A DNA stretch of 64,000 bases, from assembly GCF_013256425.1 (NCBI RefSeq), contig NZ_CP053904.1, forward strand, positions 2,728,001 to 2,792,000, read 5' to 3'. Below the pieces are notes generated by a model. The model ran no database searches, was not told the DNA's origin, and saw only the letters and a list, made by a program, of their open reading frames with translations. Both the position numbers and the translations under genes were made by a program. The stretch comes from Hymenobacter sp. BRD67. GTDB lineage: Bacteria; Bacteroidota; Bacteroidia; Cytophagales; Hymenobacteraceae. This document shows positions 19,936 through 31,900 of this stretch, piece by piece (the first letter of the stretch is position 1; each line of letters opens with the position of its first letter).

Positions 19936-21570
19936 TTACCCAATCACTGCCTTAAACTCCGGTGCTTTCCGGTGCTTGGTAGCCTGCTCGTAAGCATAGC
20001 CTAAACCTAATATTTCAGCTTCCTTGTAGGGGCCACCCACGATGGAAAGCCCGATGGGCAGACCGTGCACGTAGCCCATGGGCAGCGTCAGGTGTGGGTA
20101 GCCGGCCATGGCGGCCGCGCCCGAGTAGCCGGGGCCGGTGTTGTACTCGCCGTTTACGAGGTCGATGCAGGCGGCCGGGCCAGTGGTGATGGCCACGATG
20201 CCCGCCAGCCCGCCGTCGGTTTTCAGGGCTGCATCCAGGGCCTGGCGCGAGATATCGACCACCTTGCGCAAAGCCGTCGTGTATTTCTCGGCCGTCAGGC
20301 CATCCGTTTTTTCGGCCAGCTCCAGCGTTTCCTGCTGGAAGAAGGGCATCGCCTTGGCCGCGTTGGCTTTGTTGAAGGCAATGACGTCGGCCAGCGTTTT
20401 AACCGGGGCTTTGGTATTGGCCAAGTACTTATTTACGCCATCCTTAAACTCGTAGAGCAGCACGTCGAACTCAGCTTCGCCGATGGGCTGGGTGGCGGTG
20501 CGCACATCCACTTCGACCATGGTGGCGCCCTGGGCTTTGAGCACGGCCACGGCTTGGCGCAGCAGCTCGCCGCCGGCGGTCTGGCTGGTCAGGTGGCCTT
20601 TCTCCACGCCCAGCTTCTGCCCTTTGAGCGCGTCGGGGCGCAGCAGGCGGGTGTAGTCGGCCGCTTTCGCGGGGTTGCTGGCCGATACAGTCACGGCGTC
20701 GGCCGGGTCGGGGCCGGCTAGGGCGCCCAGCAGCAGGGCCGCGTCGCGCACGCAGCGCGCCATGGGGCCGGCGGTATCCTGCGTGGCCGAAATGGGAATA
20801 ATCCCCGTGCGGCTCACCAGCCCCACGGTAGGCTTGAGCCCCACCAGGCCATTCACCGACGAAGGCGACACAATAGAGCCATTGGTTTCGGTGCCCACGG
20901 CTACCGCACACAAGCTGGCCGACGCGGCCGAGCCCGAGCCGGCGCTGCTGCCGCTGGGCGTGCGGTCGATGACGTACGGGTTGTGCGTTTGGCCACCCCG
21001 GCTGCTCCAGCCGCTGGCCGAGTGCGTCGAGCGGAAATTGGCCCACTCGCTCAGGTTGGTTTTTCCCAGAATGATGGCCCCGGCCGCCCGCAGCTGCTTG
21101 GCCACAAACGAGTCGTGGGCGGCGTGGTGGCCCGCCAGCGCCAGCGCCCCGGCCGTGGTCTGCATCTTATCGCCGGTATCAATATTGTCTTTTATCAATA
21201 CCGGGATGCCGTGCAGCGGGCCGCGCAGCTTGCCGGCCTTACGCTCTTTATCGAGGCCATCGGCGATGCCCAGCGCATCAGGATTCAGTTCAATGATAGC
21301 GTTCAGACCAGGCCCGGCTTTGTCGATAGCCGCGATGCGGGCCAGGTACTGCTGGCACAGGCTGCGGCTGGTGGCCTTGCCACTGCTTAGCTGCGCCTGC
21401 AGGTCGGCGATGGTTAGCTCACTGAGCGCAAAAGGAGCAGCAGCAACGGCTGGCTTACTGTCGGCAGTAGCCGGAGCTGAAGAAACGGGCGCAGCGGCAG
21501 CGGCGAGCGGAAGCAGAGTCGAGGCCAGCGCGGCCTGCGTGCCATGCTGAAGAAATTGACGGCGTTGCAT
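19936..21570 (-). CDS. Secreted amidase (amidase signature family) with Tat-like signal
   Basis: 544-residue hydrolase of the amidase-signature family, which hydrolyses amide bonds with a Ser-cisSer-Lys triad. The leader MQRRQFLQHG has a twin-arginine pattern followed by a hydrophobic Ala-rich segment, implying Tat export. The catalytic Lys lies in PVLIKDNIDT, the Gly/Ser-rich signature in GSSAGSGSAASASL, and the nucleophile region in VGTETNGSIVSPSS. The C-terminal GYPHLTLPMG and GLPIGLSIVG match the family. The ATG at 21570 places the RR motif correctly. The substrate cannot be deduced. Confidence 0.93.
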   Translation of the reverse strand: MQRRQFLQHGTQAALASTLLPLAAAAAPVSSAPATADSKPAVAAAPFALSELTIADLQAQLSSGKATSRSLCQQYLARIAAIDKAGPGLNAIIELNPDALGIADGLDKERKAGKLRGPLHGIPVLIKDNIDTGDKMQTTAGALALAGHHAAHDSFVAKQLRAAGAIILGKTNLSEWANFRSTHSASGWSSRGGQTHNPYVIDRTPSGSSAGSGSAASASLCAVAVGTETNGSIVSPSSVNGLVGLKPTVGLVSRTGIIPISATQDTAGPMARCVRDAALLLGALAGPDPADAVTVSASNPAKAADYTRLLRPDALKGQKLGVEKGHLTSQTAGGELLRQAVAVLKAQGATMVEVDVRTATQPIGEAEFDVLLYEFKDGVNKYLANTKAPVKTLADVIAFNKANAAKAMPFFQQETLELAEKTDGLTAEKYTTALRKVVDISRQALDAALKTDGGLAGIVAITTGPAACIDLVNGEYNTGPGYSGAAAMAGYPHLTLPMGYVHGLPIGLSIVGGPYKEAEILGLGYAYEQATKHRKAPEFKAVIG

Positions 21571-21765
21571 GAAGTAAAAAGCAGCTGATAGGCAAGAGAA
21601 GTAAGGAGTCAAAAGTAAGGACACCGATGCCGCCCGCAAGGCTGCGGTCCTGCTATTTTCCGGGGCCTTGCAGCCGGGCCGAACACCAGCCGCGCCGGGG
21701 CGTATAGGTAAGCAGTATTGCGCTACGCGCTACTAGCTCTTCTCCACCCTCTTCTGTCTTTTCTT

Positions 21766-23069
21766 ATGCCCAGCCTCAACGACCAACCCAACGAAATAGC
21801 CGGCAACAAACCTGCCCAATCGGCCGACAAGCCCGCTAAAGTGGGAGCTGATACGCAGGATGCGCTAGCCAACAGCTCCTTACAACGACCTACCCCGGCG
21901 ATGCAGCCGGGTACCGATAACACCCAGCCCCTTCGACGAAAGAGCTGTTTGCTAGTGAGATGGAAGCAGGCAAGGGCGCTGTAGAGCCGGGCGGCGAACA
22001 AGAAAACCGCGAGGCCCATCCTTCCGACCTCACTGCCGGGCCAGCGCCGGCCTTGTCTTCGCAGCAGCCCAACATTTATGGCGGCAACTTCGGCAATGAT
22101 GTGCAGGGCAGCTTTCAGGACCACGACCGGGCCAGCAACCAGCGTGCCGATGCCAACCGGGGCGAATTTGGCGAGCAGGGCACGCAGGGCGCTACCCACG
22201 GAGGCTTTGGCAACCAGTACCGCGAGTTTGAGACGGCGGCCGAGCGCCCGGCTGCCGAGGCCAACGAGGAAAAATACTACGGCCAGGGCGCGGCTGCGCC
22301 CGGCCCGCAGCACAATGCCTACCGCGACTACGACGGCCGCGACGCCCGGCCCGAGCAGCAGGGCCACGCCGTGCGTGATACCCCAGCGCCGACGAGCCTT
22401 CATTTTGGTGATACCAGCGCCCCCCGCCAGCCGCCTACCGATGGCCGCGGCAACACCCAGGACAACCGCAACCTGCCCGACAAAACCGGGGAAGTGGCGG
22501 CTTTTCAGAATGATAATGGGGCGCCTACCGTGGGCGGTGCCTACGCGGCCGACTACGGCCATACCTCGGGCGTGGGCCTGCCGGCCGGCACTACCGATAA
22601 CCACGTAGAGGCGGGCGTAGCCGGCCGCAATCAGCACGAAGACCAGCGCTCTTCGCGCGGGGGCTACGACAACCAGGGTAGCCAGGGCGATGCACCCGCC
22701 GGCCAGGGAGCCGCTGCCCCCGTCAACTCGCCCGATGCGCCGCAAAACTCCGGCTATGGCTACGGCCACGCCCGCAGCGAAGAGGCCCGGCCCGGCAATC
22801 CTCAGACCGGCGACTCGCGCAACGGCTTCGGCCCCGCCGGCTCGAAGGAAGGCAATACCAGCCAGGGGTTTGGCTCCAAGGGCGGCTCCTACGACGACCA
22901 CAACCCCGGCGCTCGCCCTGCCGAGCAGGATGGGGTTACTACGCAGGATAAAGCTGGAAATTATGGGCAGGAAAACCGGGCCGACTTCCGCCCCGAAGAA
23001 AATGACCAGCCCAAGGATGGCGACTATGGCCCCACACCCCGCCGCAACGGTGGACGGGACGAAGTCTGA
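21766..23069 (+). CDS. Hydrophilic low-complexity protein, probably disordered (frameshift in assembly)
   Basis: About 434 residues after repair, with no recognisable fold. Composition is dominated by Gly, Asn, Gln, Asp, Glu, Arg, Pro and Ala, with almost no hydrophobic stretch, no Cys and no signal peptide. Loose repeats of the kind GGFGNQYREF, GGNFGNDVQGSF and GGAYAADYG recur through it. The N-terminal part (MPSLNDQPNEIAGNKPAQS) joins the rest after one base is added to the C4 run at 21928-21931, reading QPPSTKELFASEMEAGK. The make-up resembles hydrophilins and other desiccation-protective proteins, but that is inference. The opposite strand is open along the whole gene, which is a codon-bias artefact. 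Confidence 0.75.
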
Positions 23070-23098
23070 GTAAACAAGCCAAGTCCCCAAACTGGCTT

Positions 23099-24097
23099 CT
23101 ATCGATGCACCTTAATATCTATATCGTACTTATACTTCGGTGGGCCACCCAGCGGCACGGCGAAGAAGGGTAGCGCGGTATCGTACTGGTCAGTGACGTA
23201 GAATACGACATCGTTGAACGTGGTGGCCTTGCTTACCAGGCGAAAATCAAGGGATAAGCCAAACTCTTTGGGGTCGATGGGGAGCACGCTGCTCGCCCAC
23301 TGGCCATCGCCGCTTACCGGGGCAGAATGGCCATTTTTGGCAATGCTGAAGACAGTCAGCGTAGCAGAGTTGTCGACATCAAAGTTGCTTTGCTTGATGC
23401 TGACAACGTGCTCGCTGGCAAACGGATAGAGATGCACCGTAACCGGCCGGCCCGTGGGTGGGGCGGCCGGAATGCGGAAGCAATACTCATAGGTAAAGGC
23501 GTTGCCGCCCGGAATGGGCACGTTCAGATTGGGGCTGCTACTCAGAAAAAAGCGATAGAGATTGCCATCGTTGCCGCTTACGCCCCGCACCACTACCTTA
23601 TACACATAGCCCTGAAACTGCTCTACCAGCTCGCCTTCCAGCGGGTTGAGCGGGCCGAAGGTGAAGTAGCCGCCATCGTAGGCCGGCTCCACGCCAAAGG
23701 TCTGCTGCTTGATTAGCCGGCCGCTGGGCGGTCCGGCCGGGCTGGCCGGGCGCGGGTCGGTAGCGCCTTTGGCTGAGTGCGTGCCCGGCCCGCCATATAG
23801 GCTGAACTCGGTACGGGTATTAAACTCGCCCACTTTGGCATCGAGCTGGCCGCCGCAATCGGGGTCAAATACCCGGATGTAGATGGGCCGCCGCTCGGCA
23901 GCGGGCACCAGAAAGAAGAATGTCTGGGTAAAGTCGTCGTCGCCGCTCGTGATGGGAGCCTGCGGGCCAAAGGTGACCAGGCTCTCAATTTTCTCCCCCG
24001 GATTTGGTACGGCCTGGGCGGCGGCCCCGGCAGCGGCAGCGAGTAATAATCCCAGTAACCCCAGCACGCGATTCAGGCAGAAAGTATAAGAGCGCAT
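23099..24097 (-). CDS. Hypothetical secreted protein
   Basis: About 332 residues from the ATG at 24097. The signal peptide is clear (RVLGLLGLLLAAAAGAAAQA). The mature part is rich in beta-prone segments with Phe/Tyr/Val/Thr and many Gly/Pro turns, which suits a periplasmic or secreted beta protein. Features seen include IYIRVFDPDCGG, FSLYGGPGTHS and YVYKVVVRGVSGNDGNLYRFFLS. Two Cys could form a disulphide. No sorting domain of the T9SS type is present at the C-terminus, which ends KYDIDIKVHR. I do not recognise a family. Confidence 0.75.
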   Translation of the reverse strand: MRSYTFCLNRVLGLLGLLLAAAAGAAAQAVPNPGEKIESLVTFGPQAPITSGDDDFTQTFFFLVPAAERRPIYIRVFDPDCGGQLDAKVGEFNTRTEFSLYGGPGTHSAKGATDPRPASPAGPPSGRLIKQQTFGVEPAYDGGYFTFGPLNPLEGELVEQFQGYVYKVVVRGVSGNDGNLYRFFLSSSPNLNVPIPGGNAFTYEYCFRIPAAPPTGRPVTVHLYPFASEHVVSIKQSNFDVDNSATLTVFSIAKNGHSAPVSGDGQWASSVLPIDPKEFGLSLDFRLVSKATTFNDVVFYVTDQYDTALPFFAVPLGGPPKYKYDIDIKVHR

Positions 24098-24196
24098 AAT
24101 CGGAAGCAAAAAGCCAGTGCAGAACTAGGGTATTATCCCAGGCTTCGCCGTAATATTACAACTCAAACGTTCCGTTCTGATTGCTATTCTTTCGCT

Positions 24197-24778
24197 ATGA
24201 GTGCTTCCGCACGCGACACTAACGAGTTTTTCGACCAGCTTACCAACCAGGTGCTGGCCCTGCGCGTGCTCTCCCACCAACGCCTGCGTCCGCTCACCTC
24301 CGAGCAGCTCAACCGCCGCCCGGCCTTCGATAAATGGAGCGCGGCCCAATGCCTGGAGCATTTAAATATAGTAAATGGCTATTATTTGCCCAGCTTAAAA
24401 GCCCGGCTGCGGCTGGCCCAGGCCAGTGGCTCGGTAGCCGGTGCTCAGGTGCGTAGCGGCTGGCTGGGACGCTACTTTACGGCTACTGCCCAACGCAACA
24501 ATGGCCTGGGCGACAACCTTTTGCGTCGCCCCAAGCAGTTTGCGCCCACTGGGGTACGCCTTACCGGTACCGTAGTAGAAGCTTTTAACCGCCAGCTCGA
24601 CGAGCTGCTGCGCCTGCTGCTGCTGGCTCGCCAGGTAGATGCCGGCACGGTGCGCATCCCCAACCCGCTGTATCCGTGGCTGCGCCTGCGGCTCACCGAT
24701 GTGTTTGAGGCCCTGGTTACCCACATGCACCGCTACGTAAAGCAGGCCGAGCAGGCAGCTATCGCTGCCAGAAAATGA
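24197..24778 (+). CDS. DinB-family protein
   Basis: 193-residue four-helix-bundle protein of the DinB/YfiT superfamily, mostly uncharacterised metal-binding enzymes that may act as thiol-dependent transferases. The first helix (FFDQLTNQVLALRVLSHQRL) is followed by LTSEQLNRRPAFDKWSAAQCLEHLNIVNGYY, which carries the family W-S-xx-xx-L-x-H-L motif with a metal-ligand His. The last helix has FEALVTHMHRYVKQ, supplying the two other expected His ligands. The length is normal. It is followed by a palindrome and a convergent M28 gene. Confidence 0.85.
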   Translation: MSASARDTNEFFDQLTNQVLALRVLSHQRLRPLTSEQLNRRPAFDKWSAAQCLEHLNIVNGYYLPSLKARLRLAQASGSVAGAQVRSGWLGRYFTATAQRNNGLGDNLLRRPKQFAPTGVRLTGTVVEAFNRQLDELLRLLLLARQVDAGTVRIPNPLYPWLRLRLTDVFEALVTHMHRYVKQAEQAAIAARK

Positions 24779-24780
24779 GA

Positions 24781-24827
24781 AATGGGAGAAATGTCGTTCT
24801 GTGTTCTTGAACGACATTTCTCCCATT
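24781..24827. repeat. Perfect palindrome with GTCGTTC core between convergent genes (copy 1)
   Basis: A 19-bp perfect stem, AATGGGAGAAATGTCGTTC and its complement, has a 9-base loop. It starts 2 bases after the DinB stop and ends 7 bases before the M28 stop. It resembles a longer palindrome at 43531-43602 and probably acts as a bidirectional terminator. Confidence 0.65.
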
Positions 24828-24834
24828 ACGCTAC

Positions 24835-25863
24835 TTACTCATCATAAAGCACCTGTAGCACCGTCTGCCCCACCGCTTTCATCGTCTTGCGGTCGATGAT
24901 GCTCATATTGTCGGCCGTGGTGTGGTGGTAGGCCGGGAAGTAGTCACCGCCGTAGGGTGGGTGGTCGTAGATATCGACCGTCGGGATGCCCGCCTGGCTG
25001 GTATACACGTGGTCGTCGAGGATTTCGCCGGTATCGGAGAAAAGGAAATAATCGGAATAGCCGATTTTAGCGGCCGTATTCCAGATTTTATCCACCGCCG
25101 AGCGGGCATTTTTCAGCGAGGCCCTTCGCGGGTAAACCGCCCCCTTTGGCCCCCACCATATCGAACAGAATACCGTACTCGGCTTTGTAGCCGGCCGGCA
25201 CGAGGTGCTTGGCCCAGTACTGCGAGCCGAGGCACCACGAGTCGGTACCACTACCGGCGAGCTGGTTTTTCACATCAGCCTGCGTCGTATCATCGTGGCC
25301 CCAGTCTTCGGCATCAACCAGAATAATATCCACGCCGACGTTAGGCGCCAGGTTGGCCGGCTGCTGGCTGAGCACGCGGGCTATTTCGAGGGCCGTAGCC
25401 ACGGCGCTGGCCCCGTCGCTGGCCCCGTCCATGGGGGCATTTTTGTGCTGCTTGTCGGCATCGGCAAAGGGGCGGGTATCCCAGTGGGCAAAGAGCGCAA
25501 TGCGCCGGGCGGCCGTGGGCTGGTATTGGGCAATGATGTTGAGGCCGCTAATCTGTACCCCATCAAACGTCATAGCCTGAAAAGGCTGCTCATGCACTGC
25601 CAGGCCAAAGCTTTTCAGCTTAGCCACCAAGTACTTGCCGCAGGCCGTATGGGCCGGCTTGTTGGGCACGCGCGGGCCAAATGCCACCTGCTTGGCGGTA
25701 TAAGCGTAGGCCGAGTCGGCGTTGAAGGCGGGCACCTTAGGGGCCTTGGTGGCAGCTGGGGGCTGGCCGCCGTGCCTTCAGCCGGCTTTTCGGAGGGGCA
25801 GGCCGTGAGCAGGGCTAAGCCAGCCACGGCGAGCAAAGAGTAGCGAAGGGGTTGGAAACGCAT
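24835..25863 (-). CDS. M28-family zinc aminopeptidase / glutaminyl cyclase-like lipoprotein (two frameshifts in assembly)
   Basis: About 342 residues after repair. The leader RYSLLAVAGLALLTACPSEK is a lipoprotein signal. The M28 domain includes FGPRVPNKPAHTACGKYLV, then the metal ligands in FAHWDTRPFADAD, DGASDGASAVATALEIARVL, ILVDAEDWG and the C-terminal YHHTTADN. This arrangement (HWDTRPFADxD, DAEDWG) is that of secreted glutaminyl-peptide cyclase-like M28 proteins common in Bacteroidota, so cyclase activity is as likely as peptidase activity. The frame breaks at the G5 run at 25758-25762 (one base short) and at the C5 run at 25140-25144, where one base is in excess. The latter is the only probable insertion I found. 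Confidence 0.86.
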
Positions 25864-25874
25864 AAAATTACGAC

Positions 25875-25980
25875 TGTCATCCTGAGCTGGCGAAGGACCT
25901 TATCACGCCCGCGCCGCATTGAGTGGTATGCTGATGAAAGCCGCCGTGATAAGATGCTTCCTTCATCAGCAGACAAAGTT
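25875..25980. repeat. REP-like element (GTCATCCTGAGC type)
   Basis: It starts TGTCATCCTGAGCTGGCGAAGG and has inverted arms AAGGACCTTATCACG and CGTGATAAGATGCTTCC, with a second inner pair around CTGATGAAAG/CTTCATCAG. It fills the gap between the M28 and cysS genes. Confidence 0.55.
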
Positions 25981-25993
25981 CTGCTAGTAGGCC

Positions 25994-27506
<1,513 letters not shown>

Positions 27507-27643
27507 GGACAGTAGTAAACAATAAGCAGCAAGCCGCTTTCAGGGGCGGCTCCCGGCACGGGGCGGCGTAGATAACCGAACGGCGAAGGTCCGGCAAAGT
27601 TCAGTAGGAATGGCTAAGCATCTGTCAGGAGTTATTTCACCAC

Positions 27644-28813
27644 TCAATTTCTCAACTCATATACCGCCTCCACCGGAAAATGGTCGGAATACGGAATTTC
27701 GGTGTGGATACGACAGCCCAGCACCTGCCACGGCGAGCCGGCAAACTGCTGGTCGATGCGTAGTAGCGGCGGCAGGCTGCCGTGGTACGTATTGCCGGGC
27801 CCGAAGCCGGTAGTGGCCCAGGCATTCTGCAGCTGCCCGGCCAACACCGTATAGGCATAAGAATAGGGCACATCGTTGAAATCGCCGGCCAGCAGCACCG
27901 GGTAGGGCGCGCGCCGGATGTGCGCCAGCAGGGTATCGGCCTGCCAGGCCCGGGCGGCGGCACCGCGTATAAAGCGACCAAGCAAGCCCCGCCCCTTGCT
28001 CTCGAAGCCGGCTTTGGAAGAGCTGGCTTTTACCAGGTCGCTCTCGTCAATGCTCATACTTTGGAGGTGGGCGTTGAAAATCCGGACGGTGTCGAGCGGG
28101 CCGGGGCCGGCTACATCCACCCACATGGCGTGGTTCTGACTGAGGCGACCGAAGGCGATTTCGCCGCGCCCCACAATGGGGAAGCGCGAAAAAATAGCCA
28201 ACCCAAACTGCGCGCCACTGCTGTTCGTCAGGCTTTTGGAAACGAATACCTGTCGGCCGCTCTCGGCCCCGACGCGCTCCCCTACCCGAAACAGACTGCC
28301 ATCGGCCGAGCGGGTGCCGGGCGGCTCCTGATAAAACTCCTGCAGGCACAGCACATCGGCCCGGCTGGCGGCCAGCCAGCTGATAAAGTTGGCCGGGGCG
28401 GCCGGGTCAGGCTTACGCAGCTGCGCATACACGTTGAAAATGCGCACGTTGGCCGAAAGCAGCCGCAGGGTGGCCCCAGGCCGGGCTTGCTGCGCAAGGG
28501 AGTCGCTTACGTAGCCCGATGCCAGGGCCCGCAAGCCGGCTGCGTGTAGCGGCAGCCCGCGCTGCACCTGCGGCCAGGCCAGCACCAGCACGGCCAGCGG
28601 CAGCAGCGTGATGCGCCGCCGACGCAACGCCCAGTATAGCGCCATCAAGCCGGTAAGCACCAGCCACAGCGGCACCGTGAGCGCCAGCAGCGGAGCCAGT
28701 GAAAGCTGTCGGCCCGGCACCCGCTCGGCCGCTACGCTCAGCAGCAGGCCAAGCAGCACCAGCAGGGTAAATCGATAGGAAAGCAGACGGCTCACAGCAA
28801 GCCAGCAGCGCAT
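27644..28813 (-). CDS. Membrane-anchored endonuclease/exonuclease/phosphatase-family protein
   Basis: About 389 residues from the ATG at 28813. Three N-terminal hydrophobic segments (about residues 8-90) are followed by an EEP-fold domain: LLSANVRIFN, DVLCLQEFYQEP with the metal-binding Glu, AIFSRFPIVGRGEI, IFNAHLQS, LLAGDFNDVPYSYAY and a closing SDHFPVEAVYEL. These are the standard EEP catalytic motifs. This layout (three helices plus EEP) is frequent in Bacteroidota and is often called a metal-dependent hydrolase; the substrate could be a lipid head group, nucleotide or nucleic acid. Divergent from the large SBBP gene. Confidence 0.9.
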   Translation of the reverse strand: MRCWLAVSRLLSYRFTLLVLLGLLLSVAAERVPGRQLSLAPLLALTVPLWLVLTGLMALYWALRRRRITLLPLAVLVLAWPQVQRGLPLHAAGLRALASGYVSDSLAQQARPGATLRLLSANVRIFNVYAQLRKPDPAAPANFISWLAASRADVLCLQEFYQEPPGTRSADGSLFRVGERVGAESGRQVFVSKSLTNSSGAQFGLAIFSRFPIVGRGEIAFGRLSQNHAMWVDVAGPGPLDTVRIFNAHLQSMSIDESDLVKASSSKAGFESKGRGLLGRFIRGAAARAWQADTLLAHIRRAPYPVLLAGDFNDVPYSYAYTVLAGQLQNAWATTGFGPGNTYHGSLPPLLRIDQQFAGSPWQVLGCRIHTEIPYSDHFPVEAVYELRN

Positions 28814-28927
28814 CAGCACGCCTTGGGCACGGCAAAAATACGGCGACGGCGCGAGCGGGCCGCGCCAATAGTCAGGGCTTGGCCACCGCGGCTTAGCTTT
28901 ACGCATGCGCCTTATATAGTATTTGCT

Positions 28928-31900
28928 ATGTCGAAAAAAATCTACGCCATTTTATGCCTCCTGGTGGCGCTTAGCGGCCCGGCCCGGGGGCAGCGGGCCA
29001 CTGCGCCGGCCATTATGCCCACCCTACCACCCGAAACCCCGGCAAGCCTGGAGTTTGTACCGAACAAAGGGCAGTGGCCGGCCGCCGTGCGCTATGCGGC
29101 CGCCGTGCCCGGCGGGCACCTTTGCCTGGAGCCAGGCGGCCTCCACTATATATTACTACAGCACGTTGAGCACCCCCAGCCCTGGAAGGGCGGCACCGCA
29201 GGCCCGGCGGCCACCTCGGCGGGCGGCATTGCAGCGGCAGTTGCCGGGCCTGCGGGAGCCATCCGGGGCCACCAGCTTCGGGTGCGCTTTGTAGGAGCTG
29301 ATACTACTACCAGCCTTACCCCGGCTGAGGCTACCGGCGAGGTGCGCAACTACCTGCACGGCAGCGATGCCACCCAGTGGGCGAGCGCCGTGCCCAGCTA
29401 TCGGCAGGTGCGCTACCAGGCTCCCTGGCCCGGTATAGCCACCCGCTTTTACGAGAATGCGACCCAGCACCTCGAATACGACTTTGAGGTGGCCGCCGGG
29501 GCCGATGCCGGCCGGGTACAGCTGCGTTATGAGGGAGCCACCCGGCTTACCCTCAGCGCTGATGGCCAGCTGCACGTGGGCACCACGGTGGGCAGCCTCA
29601 CCGAGCTGGCGCCGCACGCCTATCAGCTTGACCCGGCTACCGGCAGCCGCCGCGCGGTGGCCTGCCGCTACCGCCTGAACACCGCCGAAGCGCGGGTATC
29701 GTTCGAGCTCGGGGCCTACGACCACAGCCGGCCCCTGGTCATCGACCCTACCGTCGTGTTTTCTACCTATTCGGGGGCCAAGGGCAGCAACTGGGGCTTC
29801 ACGGCTACCTACGATGCAGCCGGCAACCTGTATTCGGGCGGCATTGTGCTCGATGATATGCTTGCCCTCCCCAGCTATCCGACCACCCCGGGCGCGTTTC
29901 AGACCTCGTTCAGCGGCGTGATAGACATAGCGCTTATCAAATATAACCCCGCCGTTAACGGGCCCGCGGCGCGGGTGTGGGCCACTTACCTGGGCGGCAA
30001 CCGCGACGACTTCCCGAGCAGCCTGGTCGTAAATGCCCGAAATGAGCTGCTGCTGCTGGGCAGCACTTCCTCAACCAATTTTCCCACTACCGATGGCGCT
30101 GTGCAGCGCGGGTTTGCGGGGGGCAGTCGGTAGACCCGTTTGGCTATGCCCCGGCCGCTATCTACCGGGTGGCCAGCGGCACCGATATGGTGATAGCCCG
30201 CCTGAGTGCCGACGGCGGGTCGCTGCTGGCTGCTACATACCTGGGCGGCAGCGGCAACGATGGCATTGCTGCTTACAACCCCATTTCGACGGTGCGGCAA
30301 CTACCTCAAAACTACGGCGATGCGCTGCGCGGCGACATTCTGACCGATGCTCAGGGCAATGTGTACGTGGCCTCCGTTAGCAGCTCCGTCAACTTTCCGA
30401 CCTCGGCGGGCAGCTTTGGGCGCACCTACCAGGGCGGCTCCTGCGATGCAGTAGTGTGCAAGCTCTCGCCCAACCTCAACACCCTACTATGGAGCGGCTT
30501 TTTGGGCGGCACGGCCGCTGATGCTGCTTACTCGGTGCAGCTCGACGCGAATGGCAACGTATACGTGGGCGGCGGCACGCTCAGCGCCAGCCTGCCGGGC
30601 ACGGCAACCGGCTGGCAGCCCCACAATGCGGGCAGCGTCGACGGCTTCGTGGCTCGTATCGCGGCCGATGGCAGCGCGGTACAGCGGGCTACCTTCTTGG
30701 GTACCAGCAGCTACGACCAGGTGTTTTTTGTGCAGCTGGGCAGCGATGGCGGGGTGTATCTGCTGGGCCAGACGCTGGGCAGCTGGCCGGTAAGCCCCGG
30801 TGTGTACAGCAACGCGGGAAGCCGGCAGTTTATCCAAAAGCTCAGCCCCGACCTGGATAAGTCGCTGCTGAGTACGGTGTTTGGCAGCGGGCGCGCTACT
30901 ATCGATATTTCGCCCACGGCCTTTTTGGTTGACCAGTGCGACCGGGTATATGCCTGCGGCTGGGGCGGCATGGTAAACCAACAGGCGTATAGCTACTATG
31001 GCAATGGCTCGCCCAATGCCTCTAATGGCTTCACTGATGGCCTGCCTACGACCCCCAATGCCGTACGCACCGTACCCGACACGCCGGGCAACGGCTCCGA
31101 TTTTTACCTGGCGCAGTTTGCTCCCGGCCTTGCCCAGCTGAGCTACGCCACGTACTACGGCGACCCCACTCCTTTTTCGGAAGGCGACCACGTCGACGGA
31201 GGCTCTTCGCGCTTTGACCCGCGCGGCGTGGTATACGCGGCGGCCTGCTCGTGCAGCAACCTGAACGGCTTTCCGGTACCTCCAGGGGCTTATTCGTACT
31301 CGCCCACTAATGGGCGGGCTGATTTTAACTTCTGTAACAACGCCGCTTTCAAGTTGAATTTTGAGCCGACGGTAGCAATGGTCGGTCCGGGCCAAACAGT
31401 ATGCGACACTTCCCCTCCGATACGGTTAAGCGGCACGCCTACGGGTGGCACCTGGACGGGCCCGGGCGTATCGGGCTCGGTAGCTACGGGCTTTATTTTT
31501 ACGCCCAGCCTGGCGCTGGCCGGCAATCAGCAGCTCACCTACAGCGTGCCGGGCGTTACGAGCGCCTGCAGCGCCTCCGCTACGCTTACCATAGTGGTGG
31601 GCACGCGCGTACCCGCCAGCGCGGCGGCCCTGCCCACGCTCTGTGCCAATGCCAGCCCCCTGCCCCTCACCACCGGCAGCCCCGGCGGGGGCACTTGGGC
31701 CGGGCCGGGCGTGAGCAGCCCTAGCCCCGGCACCTATGTATTTACGCCCAGTACTGCCCTGGTAGGTACCCAGACGCTTACGTACTCGCTGGCGGCTTCC
31801 AGCAGCTGCGGTAGCCAGGCGAGCCAGGCTACGGCTACCGTGCAGGTACTGCCCATTGCCAACGTGGTAGTGCCGCCCGATACCATCCTGTGCCCCGGCA

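Noticed and set aside
21723..23090. 455-residue open frame antisense to the low-complexity gene
   Set aside because: It is an Ala/Val/Gly-rich complement of GC-rich codons with no domain; the plus-strand frame has the more protein-like hydrophilic composition and a proper start.
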